Shown: positions 1-7,672 of the stretch, in pieces
How positions within the stretch are numbered: the first letter of the stretch is position 1
How the letters are laid out: the number at the start of each line of letters is the position of its first letter
Assembly: GCA_041675325.1 (NCBI GenBank)
Contig: JBAYUG010000067.1
Span: 1 to 19,436, forward strand
From: CAIKZJ01 sp041675325
GTDB lineage: Bacteria; Bacteroidota; Ignavibacteria; Tepidaquicellales; Tepidaquicellaceae
Direction: 5' to 3'
DNA length: 19,436 nucleotides
Position numbers and translations under genes: made by a program
Notes under the pieces: generated by a model
What the model saw: the letters and a program-made list of their open reading frames with translations, nothing else
Database searches by the model: none
Told to the model about the DNA's origin: nothing

Positions 1-171
1 AAGAGCAGGAAGAGCAGGAAGAGCAGGAAGAACAGGAAGAGCAGGAAGAGCAGGAAGAGCAGGAAGAGCAGGAAGAGCAGGAAGAGCAGTAAGAGCAGAA
101 AGAGCAGGAAGAGCAGGAAGAGCAGGAAGAGCAAGAAGAGCAGGAAGAGAAGGAAGAGAAGGAAGAACAAG
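1..171. repeat. 9-bp tandem repeat, 19 units
   Basis: Nineteen consecutive 9-bp units with consensus AAGAGCAGG, running without any length change from the first base of the window to position 171. Variant units lie at 28-36, 82-90, 91-99, 127-135, 145-162 and 163-171, all by point substitution, most of them towards the right end. The + strand is almost all purine apart from one C per unit. The array is cut by the window edge, so its true length is unknown. Read from base 1 it encodes repeated Lys-Ser-Arg; read from base 2, Arg-Ala-Gly; the third frame (Glu-Gln-Glu) is stopped at 90-92. Confidence 0.95.
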
Positions 172-222
172 ATTGTTAAAACGGGGTACTCTTATGTTGA
201 AAAAAGAATTATAAATGACTAA
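1..222 (+). CDS. possible 3' end of an upstream gene, Lys-Ser-Arg repeat tail
   Basis: The frame starting at base 1 is open through the 9-bp array and stops with TAA at 220-222, ten bases before the next gene. It would encode 19 copies of K-[SNR]-[RSK] followed by IVKTGYSYVEKRIIND. Most unit variants keep the basic character in this frame (KNR, KSK, KRR, KNK), with KSS the exception. The 14862-19307 protein ends in KNRKNGKSRNKVTK, which has the same triplet style at its C-terminus, so this may be the tail of a related exported protein. The frame starting at base 2 is also open, to 214, so the repeat alone does not prove coding. The 5' part lies outside the window and no domain is visible. Confidence 0.3.
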   Translation, partial: KSRKSRKSRKNRKSRKSRKSRKSRKSRKSSKSRKSRKSRKSRKSKKSRKRRKRRKNKIVKTGYSYVEKRIIND

Positions 223-231
223 ATTATCAGA

Positions 232-705
232 ATGAAAATGAGCAGCAGATTAGCAATTCTTTTCTCGTTAATGATTCTCTTTGCAATACCGGCAGAATCA
301 TATTCACAGGACGGATGGTGGAAAGAAAAGAAATTTAAATCGGAGAATGCAAAGAAGAAATATGAGCTTTGTAAGAAAACGTTCAGGGAAATATCCAACG
401 GGTTCTCTTACGGCAGTGTCAGTCTGATAAGCAAATATTTTGACGGGGAAGTATTCCTTGATATTATGAGCAATGAAAAAGGATATTACAGTACCGGTCA
501 GGCGGAATACATTGTTTCAGATTTCATAGATTATTTTAAAGTAACAAGCGTAAAACTAATTAATTCATACTACAAGAATTCTTATGCTTTCGTAATGGGC
601 AGGTATTCTTACAATATCGGTTCGGGAAAACGTGAACTTAAATTATCTGTTTCTCTGAGGTACCAGTATGATACATGGTACATCGACCAGATAAACCTGA
701 ATTAA
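232..705 (+). CDS. small secreted DUF4783-like protein
   Basis: 157 residues. Residues 1-26 form a Sec signal peptide with a basic start (MKMSSR), a hydrophobic core of about 15 residues and a probable cleavage site near AESYSQ. The mature part resembles the Bacteroidota family DUF4783, a small NTF2-like fold. The matching features, in order, are an FREISNGFSYGSVSLISKYF segment, a middle E-Y-IVSDFIDYFK helix, and a final strand pair ending in RYQYDTWYIDQINLN. Family members are exported proteins of about 120-150 residues whose biochemical role is not established; this one has the usual size. ATG at 238 is an alternative start. No Shine-Dalgarno sequence is visible. The stop lies 21 bp before the kinase gene with no terminator between, so the two are probably co-transcribed. 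Binding a ligand or partner in the periplasm that feeds the kinase is possible but pure inference. Confidence 0.75.
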   Translation: MKMSSRLAILFSLMILFAIPAESYSQDGWWKEKKFKSENAKKKYELCKKTFREISNGFSYGSVSLISKYFDGEVFLDIMSNEKGYYSTGQAEYIVSDFIDYFKVTSVKLINSYYKNSYAFVMGRYSYNIGSGKRELKLSVSLRYQYDTWYIDQINLN

Positions 706-726
706 AAAACTTAGACACTTCCGCAC

Positions 727-3700
727 TTGTACTTAACTTACTTATTCCCTCGCAAGTATAAAGTGATGTCAGTGATGCTGATAGTGCTGCTGATATGGAT
801 ATTCGCAGTAAAGATTACCTCAAACTACATCATCTCAAAGGCTTCAGAGACTGAAGAACAGATAATAAAAGAAAAGAATAAAGAGCGAGAAAAATACCTC
901 AATGTAAGTTTTAAAAATCTTTCGGCAAAACTGACCGAAGCCTCGAATAAAATATCAGGTAATCTTGACGTAAGAAAAGACATTGAGAGAAGCGATATGA
1001 AAAAGCTTCATGAGGTTGTTTACAGTGCATCAGCGGGAGACAGTTATGATATTGAGATTTTTGATAAAAGAATTGAGCAGGTTCTTTACAAAGGAAAGCA
1101 GCTTTATCCGGAAATAATACTGATACAAAAAGCACTGAACGGAAAATCCACGATGCTCATAAAGGAGATAGGGTTTTTCACGTATCTGATAAAGTACACG
1201 CCGATATTAAGACTGGATAATGAAACAAATGTGCAGGGTGTTCTTGTGTGCGGAATACTTGTTGACAGCAAATACAGCCCTTCTCAGTATGAATTCAACG
1301 GCAGGCTATTCACAGAAGAAATTTCAAAAGATCTCACAGATCCTGTTAAAATACAGTCTGCCGGAATACAGGATGCATACAAGAAAAAGGATACTCTCAC
1401 AGCGCTTTACGGAAAGTTGGAACTTCGCGGTGATGAGGGAAATATAATAGGGCTTCTCAGCTATCCGAAGTACAATTTTTCCGAGCATAAGAATAACATT
1501 GAAGAGCTGTCGGGAACTCTGCTTTCTGTTCTCGGATTTCTTTTCACGATTCTTTTAATACCTATTCTGCTGAAGTTCGTAAACCTTTTTAAATCAATCT
1601 GGATACGGCTGTTCCTTTTCCTTATAACACTTCTTTTGGTAAGATTTTTCTGGATATTGAGCGGATTTCCGTCTGCATTCATGGACTTTGAACTTTTCAA
1701 TCCCCAGTTTTTCGCTTCAAAGCTTGGGGGCGGAATCTTTCAGTCGCTCGGTGATGTACTGATTACGATATTATTTGTGGTAGTCTATTCCTCCTTTTTA
1801 ATTAAGAATGTATTTACGCATTTTGCAGAAAGCAGGAAGGAAAAAAGCGGGTTCAGAATTTTCCACATAGTATTATTCGTGTTTGTTATCGCGGTATATT
1901 TCGGATTGTTCAACGTTTACGGCAGTGTTATTCAGAGTCTTATTTTTGATTCTAACATCAAGCTGCTCGATAAGTCCAACATAATACCCGACACGCCGCT
2001 TTTTGTGATACAGCTTTCGATTCTACTTATAACTTTTGCTTATATACTTATTAATGTATCGCTTGTAATAGCGCTTATCAGCAGTTCGAGAAGTGTTTCA
2101 CAGTTTAAGATTTACAGGAAGTCGTTCATTTTCATACTTTTCCTTTTATTCCTTGCCATCAATGAGTTATTCAATGTAATTCAAGTAGATTTCTATATCA
2201 TAGATATTTACAGGATTATAATTACATTTCTTGTTTTCTTAATATCAACTTATTTTTTCAGGCAGATAAGTTCAAAGAGAAGCATACCGCTTTTTACTGT
2301 TAAGAATTTATCTTTAATTCTTCTCGGGTGTATTATAATTACTCCTGTTCTGATACTCGAGTTTACGAAATCGCAAGAGACATACTTTGTTGAAAAGATA
2401 GGTGCTGAACTTACGGAGAATCAGAGTGACAAAATTATATTCCTTCTTTCAGATGAGCTAAGCAAACTGAAGGAAGACATATACCTCGACGAATATATAT
2501 CTGACGAGAACAAAGCCGTGAAGCTTCCATATTTTATCTGGAGCAAGGGAAAATTCAACTATGAAAAGTACAAATCGGATATAATACTGACGGATACATC
2601 AAAAAGAATAATCAGTGATTTTAACAACAGCAACAATCTGATTAACAGCGACAGCGTAATAACATTCTTAAAGAAGAATTATTTTGAAAGAAATATAATT
2701 AATGAAATAGATGAATCGGATACGCTGCAGGAAGAAACGGATTTTGAAACTGACCCTGATTTTGACCTGACGGAATCACCGGAACCGATATTCTTTGACG
2801 ATATAATAATAATCGAAAACACGAACGAAAAATATTTTGCTGGTATTCTTCCGATTGAGAACGAGGATTTGCGTAATACGCAGTATGCAGAGTTAAAAGG
2901 ATATATTATAGCGGTACTGAATTCCGAAACGATAAATCTTTTTACGGAGAATCAGTTTACCGGTAATTCAAACATCAACAGCGGCAACATATCGGACAGG
3001 TTAATATCAAAACCCGTAATCACGGAAATACTGAACGATGAAATAATAAACACAACCGAAGCAGAGGTGTCGAAGAGCTTATTGAAATTTAAAGGACTCT
3101 TTAATGAAAGCATAAAATCAACAGAGAAAAACACCTCGTGGCGTTACGACCCGCTCGTAAACGAAAGGTATCGTTCATACTACATAAAGATAAACAGCCC
3201 GGTTAATTCTTCGGACGAAAGGATATTTGTTATTAGCATTAAACGCGATGATTTTAGTCTTCTGATGTTTTACTTCCTTAAATTTGTGCTGTTTGCTTTA
3301 ACTATTTTCGTAGTTTTTAATATTGTTTACTCCTCAAGATATCTAATAAACATACGCTTGCTTAAGGTAGATTTTAGGTCAAAGCTATTCCTGACTTTTA
3401 TATTCGTTTCAGTAATACCAATAGTGATTCTTGCCATTTACACGAGGTCGTACATAAGCAGTAAGAATGACGTGAGTTACAGAAACCAGCTTCTTTCCGA
3501 CCTGGGACTGTTGAACGAGACGCTTAAAGACGAAAAAGTTCTATTCAACAGGTATAAGCCGACCGATACGATTATGTTTGCGGGTAAAGAAATACTCACA
3601 AAGAGCTACGGCAATGTTGATAAGAACTTCAACATATTCGTGAAATCAAAACTTATCGCGACAACGAACGAAGAACTTTACAAATCGGATTTTCTGGATA

Positions 3701-4827
3701 CACGCGTGCCCGAAGAGGGCTATTTCAACATACTGATACTTAAGCGGGACCTCTTTCTTGAAAGCAAAGAAATACAGGGGCAGAACTATCTTGTCGGTTA
3801 TAAACCTTTGAAAGACAGAAACAATAACGTTAATGGAATAATATCATCTTTATCGGTTTACAGGCAGAAAGAGATTCAAGAAGAACTGACCGAAACTTTG
3901 ACTTTCATATTCGGTTCATACTTTATAGTAATAATTATTTTGTTTGTTATAGTTGGATTCATTACGGCAAAACTTTCTAAGCCTATATCCGTACTTCAGG
4001 AAGCAACAGAAAAAATAGCTAAGGGCGAAGAAGATGTTTTAATTGACATCGACCGAAGCGATGAATTCGGAAGTTTAGTGGATTCGTTCAACAAAATGAC
4101 TCATGACCTGAAGAAGTCAAGGGAAGCACTTAAGAAGGCAGAGCGCGAAGCCGCATGGAGAGACATTGCGAGGAGGGTCGCCCATGAAATAAAGAATCCG
4201 CTGACACCGATGAAGCTTTCAATAGAGCACCTTTACAATCTTTATCAGGAAAAAGAATTTGAACAGTTTGAAGAAACACTAACAAAAACAAAGTTACTGA
4301 TAACAAAAGAAGTTGAAAAGCTTGCGAACATTGCAACAGCATTCTCTGATTACGCAAAACTTCCACGGAGAAATTACGAGCCGCTGAACATCAATGAAGT
4401 ACTGGAAGACGTTATATCTCTTTATTCGCTGAGCAAGGATTTGACAATAGAGAAAGAGCTCAGTAAAGACCTGAGTATTGTGAACGCTGACAGGCAGGAG
4501 ATGAACAGGGCATTCCAGAATTTAATAAAGAATGCAGTGCAATCGTTCGAAGAAATGGATAGCAGCATGGGTAATAGAGTGATTTGTGTGAGATCTTACA
4601 ATAAACCCCAAAAAGTAGTAGTAGAAATAATTGATAACGGAGTGGGGATGGACGAAAAATTACTTGAAAAACTTTTCGAGCCGAACTTCTCAACGAAGAA
4701 AACGGGCATGGGGCTCGGGCTTTCGATAACGAAGAAATCACTGGATGACATGAAGGCTGACATAAACTATACGAGCATTAAGGGAGAAGGAACTACTGTG
4801 AGGGTTGAGTTTGAGGCGCTGAAATGA
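727..4827 (+). CDS. large NtrY-like membrane sensor histidine kinase
   Basis: 1366 residues, about twice the usual NtrY length. The C-terminus is a complete kinase core: HAMP about 1078-1135, H-box AHEIKNPLTP with phospho-acceptor His1153, N-box Asn1269 in NLIKNAVQ, G1 box DNGVGM at 1303-1308, FEPNFSTKK about 1317-1325, and G2 box GMGLGL at 1327-1332. The segment AAWRDIARRVAHEIKNPLTP is typical of the NtrY type; no PAS domain lies between HAMP and the H-box. The N-terminal part has one membrane helix (about 14-30), an extracytoplasmic region (about 31-260), a block of about eight helices (262-545), a second extracytoplasmic region (546-843) with a very acidic stretch near 659-695, helices near 844-870 and 887-908, a third outside loop (909-1055) and a last helix at 1056-1080. 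The start is TTG 727, the first usable codon after an in-frame stop at 712-714. It puts basic residues before the first helix, whereas ATG 766 would remove them. No response regulator gene lies in the window, so the partner and stimulus are unknown. Confidence 0.9.
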   Translation: MYLTYLFPRKYKVMSVMLIVLLIWIFAVKITSNYIISKASETEEQIIKEKNKEREKYLNVSFKNLSAKLTEASNKISGNLDVRKDIERSDMKKLHEVVYSASAGDSYDIEIFDKRIEQVLYKGKQLYPEIILIQKALNGKSTMLIKEIGFFTYLIKYTPILRLDNETNVQGVLVCGILVDSKYSPSQYEFNGRLFTEEISKDLTDPVKIQSAGIQDAYKKKDTLTALYGKLELRGDEGNIIGLLSYPKYNFSEHKNNIEELSGTLLSVLGFLFTILLIPILLKFVNLFKSIWIRLFLFLITLLLVRFFWILSGFPSAFMDFELFNPQFFASKLGGGIFQSLGDVLITILFVVVYSSFLIKNVFTHFAESRKEKSGFRIFHIVLFVFVIAVYFGLFNVYGSVIQSLIFDSNIKLLDKSNIIPDTPLFVIQLSILLITFAYILINVSLVIALISSSRSVSQFKIYRKSFIFILFLLFLAINELFNVIQVDFYIIDIYRIIITFLVFLISTYFFRQISSKRSIPLFTVKNLSLILLGCIIITPVLILEFTKSQETYFVEKIGAELTENQSDKIIFLLSDELSKLKEDIYLDEYISDENKAVKLPYFIWSKGKFNYEKYKSDIILTDTSKRIISDFNNSNNLINSDSVITFLKKNYFERNIINEIDESDTLQEETDFETDPDFDLTESPEPIFFDDIIIIENTNEKYFAGILPIENEDLRNTQYAELKGYIIAVLNSETINLFTENQFTGNSNINSGNISDRLISKPVITEILNDEIINTTEAEVSKSLLKFKGLFNESIKSTEKNTSWRYDPLVNERYRSYYIKINSPVNSSDERIFVISIKRDDFSLLMFYFLKFVLFALTIFVVFNIVYSSRYLINIRLLKVDFRSKLFLTFIFVSVIPIVILAIYTRSYISSKNDVSYRNQLLSDLGLLNETLKDEKVLFNRYKPTDTIMFAGKEILTKSYGNVDKNFNIFVKSKLIATTNEELYKSDFLDTRVPEEGYFNILILKRDLFLESKEIQGQNYLVGYKPLKDRNNNVNGIISSLSVYRQKEIQEELTETLTFIFGSYFIVIIILFVIVGFITAKLSKPISVLQEATEKIAKGEEDVLIDIDRSDEFGSLVDSFNKMTHDLKKSREALKKAEREAAWRDIARRVAHEIKNPLTPMKLSIEHLYNLYQEKEFEQFEETLTKTKLLITKEVEKLANIATAFSDYAKLPRRNYEPLNINEVLEDVISLYSLSKDLTIEKELSKDLSIVNADRQEMNRAFQNLIKNAVQSFEEMDSSMGNRVICVRSYNKPQKVVVEIIDNGVGMDEKLLEKLFEPNFSTKKTGMGLGLSITKKSLDDMKADINYTSIKGEGTTVRVEFEALK

Positions 4828-5517
4828 TTTTTAAATAGAGATACACACTGAAAGAAATGATTTATTTATAATGAACACTGATAGAACTATAAGATTATAG
4901 AACGCAGATTTACACGGATAGAGCGGATTCACACGGATAGAAAATTATTATTGAAAAGAGATGCACGCTGAAAATTCGAATTGATTATGATGGACACTGA
5001 TAGAACTAAAAGAATTATGAACACAGATTCACACGGATAGAGCGGATTCACACGGATAGAGATTTATTAGTGAAAAGAAATGCACGCTGAAAAAACTGAT
5101 TTATTTATGATTTACACTGATAGAACTAAGAGATTTATTAAACACGGATATTCACTGAAAGATGCTGATTAACGCAGATTGAGAATTATTATTGAAAAGA
5201 TATGCACAACAAAGTACGGATTTATTTATGAGTAACACTGATAGAACTAAGAGATTTTTCAAACACGGATTTCCGCAGAAAGAGGCTGATACAAAAGTGA
5301 TTATAAATTAATTCATTAAAACTCTTTATCTGTGGTAAATATTTTTACTTGTTTTTAAGTTCATTCTATAATGTGCTGTGAAAATTCTTATCTTATCAGT
5401 GACAATCAGTCTTTTTTAATGGCAATCAGTGTGCAAATCTTTTTGTATTGAGAGATATGATTTCCTGTACATATCTTTTCTGTATAATCTTAAATCCGCT
5501 TCTGTTAAATTACAATA
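4828..5517. other. 690-bp non-coding gap between kinase and lipoprotein genes
   Basis: No plausible gene on either strand and no clear hairpin terminator after the kinase stop. Positions 4840 to about 5320 are filled by four imperfect copies of a ~120-bp element (separate entry). From about 5330 to 5440 there are short stretches such as ATCTGTGG, TTATCAGTGACAATCAGT and AATCAGTGTGCAAATC that look like loosely inverted relatives of that element. A TATAAT at 5483-5488, 30 bp before the next ATG, could be a -10 box, but I find no convincing -35 partner. Confidence 0.75.
4840..5320. repeat. four tandem ~120-bp intergenic repeat units
   Basis: Units start near 4840, 4960, 5079 and 5201, giving spacings of 120, 119 and 122 bp. 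Each opens with a variant of GATGCACGCTGAAAA and carries ACACTGATAGAACTA about 35-45 bp later. The A+T-rich right part carries CACGGAT/CGCAGAT-type words, and each of the first three units ends with a variant of TTATTATTGAAAAGA. Units 1 and 2 share AGAGCGGATTCACACGGATAGA; units 3 and 4 have diverged there. Within a unit the short words ACACGGAT, ACACTGAT and CGCAGAT recur, so the element is itself built from smaller degenerate words. No open frame spans the units. A single ACACGGATTTTC also occurs at about 14032-14043. Confidence 0.85.
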
Positions 5518-6927
5518 ATGTATTTAAGAACCACAAAAATATTATTCCTGTTTGCAGTACTTTATTGTTTCGCATTCTTCGCGGGATGTGCAAACCAGCA
5601 GCCGCCATCGGGCGGGGAAGATGATAAGGTGCCGCCGAAAATAAAGTATCTTTATCCGAGACCCAACACTGTAAACTTCAGCGGTAACGAGCTTACGATT
5701 GAATTCGACGAATATGTTGACAGAAGAAGTTTCATAGACGCTTTCTTTATAACTCCAAAACCAAAAGGTACGCTTTCGTACGACTGGAGCGGAAAAGAAG
5801 TAACGGTTAAATTTGAAAAGGGACTGGAGAAGAACAAAACGTACCTCTTTGTAATCGGAATAGTTTTTAAGGATGCAAGGAATAATCCGATAGGGTCTCC
5901 GATACAATTTGCAATCTCAACGGGTCCGAATATTGATAAGGGCAAGATATCGGGAAAAGTGTACGGCGATAATTTCGACAAGACGTTTGTATTTGCCTAT
6001 AAACAAACACCGGGTGAGGAAAACAATATTGACCCTGAAAAGTCTATACCCGACTATATAATGCCCGTGAGTACTGACGGCAGTTACAGTTTCGAAAACT
6101 TATCCCCCGGAAAATACAGGCTGTTCACTGTGTTTGATAATGACTTCAACGGACTATATGATAAAGTTTTTGAAAGAATATCAATCGCTGAAAAAGATGT
6201 TGAGGTAAGCGATACATCTGCTCACACGGGAATTAACTTTATACTAAAGGATGTACTCGTACAGGAAGATTATTTTTCAAGCAAAGGATTTCTGAACAGA
6301 CTGCAGTCTGATTCGGTCGGTGCTGTCTTTTCAAGCATAACAAGAGGAGAAATGAATGCAGGACTGAAATCGAAATTATACCTTTACTTTAAAAACAGGG
6401 AAACACCGAAGGATGATATAACGCAGAAATTATCTCTAAAAGATACACTCGGAAAAGAAATAAAATACGTGTTCAACTGGCAAAACGATTCACTACTTGA
6501 AGTGACGCCTACAGTCGGGCTGTATTACGGTGCAGCCGTTAATTTGTCGTTAGATTACATAAAGAATAAACAGTCTCATACTTTCAGTCTGAAATTTACA
6601 GTATCCGAGGAGAAAAAGTTCGGAGAAATAACTGGTACGGTTCAGGATAGATACAGGATTGAGCATCCGGTAGTTCTGAATCTTATTCGAAAGGATAAAC
6701 CCGAAATAAGTTTTACGCGTGTTCTGGCGGTTGACTCCGCATTTTCATTTACGGATGTACTCGAAGGCAGCTATTTCCTTATAGCATACGTCGATTCCGA
6801 CAGGAACGGCAAGTACGAAACCGGAGAAGCATATCCATACAAGCCTGCAGAGCGTGTGTTTCTTTACGGGCAAGTTTTGAATATGAAAGGGACATGGAAG
6901 ATAGAGAATGTTTTGATGACTTTTTGA
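5518..6927 (+). CDS. lipoprotein with SbsA-like Ig domain
   Basis: 469 residues. The N-terminus is a lipoprotein signal: hydrophobic residues 8-22 and the lipobox FFAGC with lipidated Cys24, followed by ANQQPPSGGEDDKVPPK. This 'C-x-x-PSGG-x-D-x-PP' opening is the hallmark of a Bacteroidota lipoprotein family with a bacterial Ig-like (SbsA Ig-like, Big_5) domain. That domain spans about residues 38-138, with EIxFDEYV-like ELTIEFDEYVDRRSF and the closing FAISTG. A carboxypeptidase-regulatory-like beta domain follows (about 144-240, YSFENLSPGKYRLF). A less clear beta region comes next, then a second similar beta domain near 371-469 containing DSDRNGKYETGEAYPY. It should be anchored in the outer membrane; a structural or surface-organising role is likely, but no enzyme motif is visible. 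The start ATG has only an A/T-rich leader. It stands alone, with about 700 bp of non-coding DNA on each side. Confidence 0.85.
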   Translation: MYLRTTKILFLFAVLYCFAFFAGCANQQPPSGGEDDKVPPKIKYLYPRPNTVNFSGNELTIEFDEYVDRRSFIDAFFITPKPKGTLSYDWSGKEVTVKFEKGLEKNKTYLFVIGIVFKDARNNPIGSPIQFAISTGPNIDKGKISGKVYGDNFDKTFVFAYKQTPGEENNIDPEKSIPDYIMPVSTDGSYSFENLSPGKYRLFTVFDNDFNGLYDKVFERISIAEKDVEVSDTSAHTGINFILKDVLVQEDYFSSKGFLNRLQSDSVGAVFSSITRGEMNAGLKSKLYLYFKNRETPKDDITQKLSLKDTLGKEIKYVFNWQNDSLLEVTPTVGLYYGAAVNLSLDYIKNKQSHTFSLKFTVSEEKKFGEITGTVQDRYRIEHPVVLNLIRKDKPEISFTRVLAVDSAFSFTDVLEGSYFLIAYVDSDRNGKYETGEAYPYKPAERVFLYGQVLNMKGTWKIENVLMTF

Positions 6928-7123
6928 ATTTATGGTGAGAGCTAAACAAAAACCGAGACCAAAGAAAATTTTTTGAGATTTTAACCGCAAAGTTCGCCTG
7001 CCTGCCTGCAGTATTATATGGAAGAAAAATTAACGACGTAACTATGTCTCTATGTCACTGTTCACTGTTTTCATATTCCAGTCGAGCCTTCATTTAGCTT
7101 TCATTGAGCCGTGAAGGACAAGC

Positions 7124-7222
7124 AATCGACAAACAATCGACAAACAATCGACAAACAATCGAGAATCAATCGACAAACGATCGACAAACAATCGAGAAAC
7201 AATCGAGAAACAATCGAAAAAG
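7124..7222. repeat. 11-bp tandem repeat, nine units
   Basis: Nine contiguous 11-bp units with consensus AATCGACAAAC and no length variation. Variants replace GAC by GAG (units 4, 7 and 8), begin with G (unit 6, at 7179) or degrade at the end (unit 9). Eleven bp is close to one helical turn, so the A-tracts and the TCGA palindrome of each unit fall on nearly the same face of the helix. Because 11 is not a multiple of 3, every frame reads through an 11-codon super-repeat, which explains a spurious minus-strand open frame across it. Confidence 0.93.
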
Positions 7223-7278
7223 CTAAAATGAAAATATCAAACCCTTCAGCAATCAGATAACTGTTCCTGGTGTTCGTC

Positions 7279-7313
7279 CCTTTTGCCTTTTCCCTATTGC
7301 CTATTCCCTGTTC
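7279..7313. repeat. 7-bp tandem repeat, five units
   Basis: Five contiguous heptanucleotides fitting CCTWTTS or a one-base variant (last unit CCTGTTC), at 7279, 7286, 7293, 7300 and 7307. The surrounding 40 bp is pyrimidine-rich and degenerates away from the pattern on both sides. It lies in non-coding DNA upstream of the first T9SS cargo gene. Confidence 0.85.
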
Positions 7314-7499
7314 TTCTGCATTGTTAAGTAATCTTAAGTATTCTATATTTATAGCATCAATCGATATGCCGGGCAATTAATTTTAAAACATAAATTCCCG
7401 ATTAGATTCCGGCAAAAGAGAATTTACATCTACATATATTAGTTTTATTTAAAAAGTTTAAATATTGCAATATGCAGTTTTTCCCGGTACATAGGTTCG

Positions 7500-7526
7500 A
7501 CAGTTTTCATCCGGCGGCAAAACTGT
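7500..7526. other. small hairpin upstream of cargo gene
   Basis: An 8-bp perfect stem, ACAGTTTT at 7500-7507 and AAAACTGT at 7519-7526, closes an 11-nt loop containing CCGGCGG. No T-run follows, so it is not a typical terminator. It lies 147 bp before the 7673 start and could be an operator or leader structure. The function is not evident from sequence. Confidence 0.4.
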
Positions 7527-7672
7527 ATAATTTTCATAATAATAATTTAACACTACGTCTCGTATAAAATATATATATTGCATAGGTAACAAATTAATCT
7601 TATACCATTTTCATAACAAATGTCTAACATAATTAACAAAAATTATTTTACAAATTATAATAATATATTCTC

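Larger units (their letters stand above)
6928..7672. other. 745-bp non-coding, repeat-rich gap
   Basis: No supportable gene. A (GCCT)3 run lies at 6996-7010, just after TTAACCGCAAAG. ACTATGTCTCTATGTCACTG-like 7-8 bp periodicity occurs at 7042-7071. An 11-bp array lies at 7124-7222 and a 7-bp array at 7279-7313 (separate entries). The last 300 bp are very A+T-rich and hold a perfect 12-bp palindrome ATATTGCAATAT at 7462-7473 and a hairpin at 7500-7526. A weak sigma-70-like pair, TTGCAT at 7578 and TATACC at 7601 with a 17-bp spacer, precedes the 7673 gene; I do not call it a promoter with confidence. Confidence 0.7.

Noticed and set aside
1..171. CRISPR array at the left edge
   Set aside because: Units are 9 bp and contiguous, with no spacers of constant length.
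4840..5320. CRISPR array or tandem RNA genes in the 120-bp units
   Set aside because: Whole units diverge together and there is no conserved repeat alternating with unique spacers. No tRNA cloverleaf or riboswitch signature is recognisable.
7101..7376. Minus-strand 91-codon open frame with an 11-residue repeat (LSIVCRLFLDC-like)
   Set aside because: The repeat is the 11-bp array read through its three frames. The rest covers the 7-bp array and unrelated non-coding DNA, and no family resemblance is visible.
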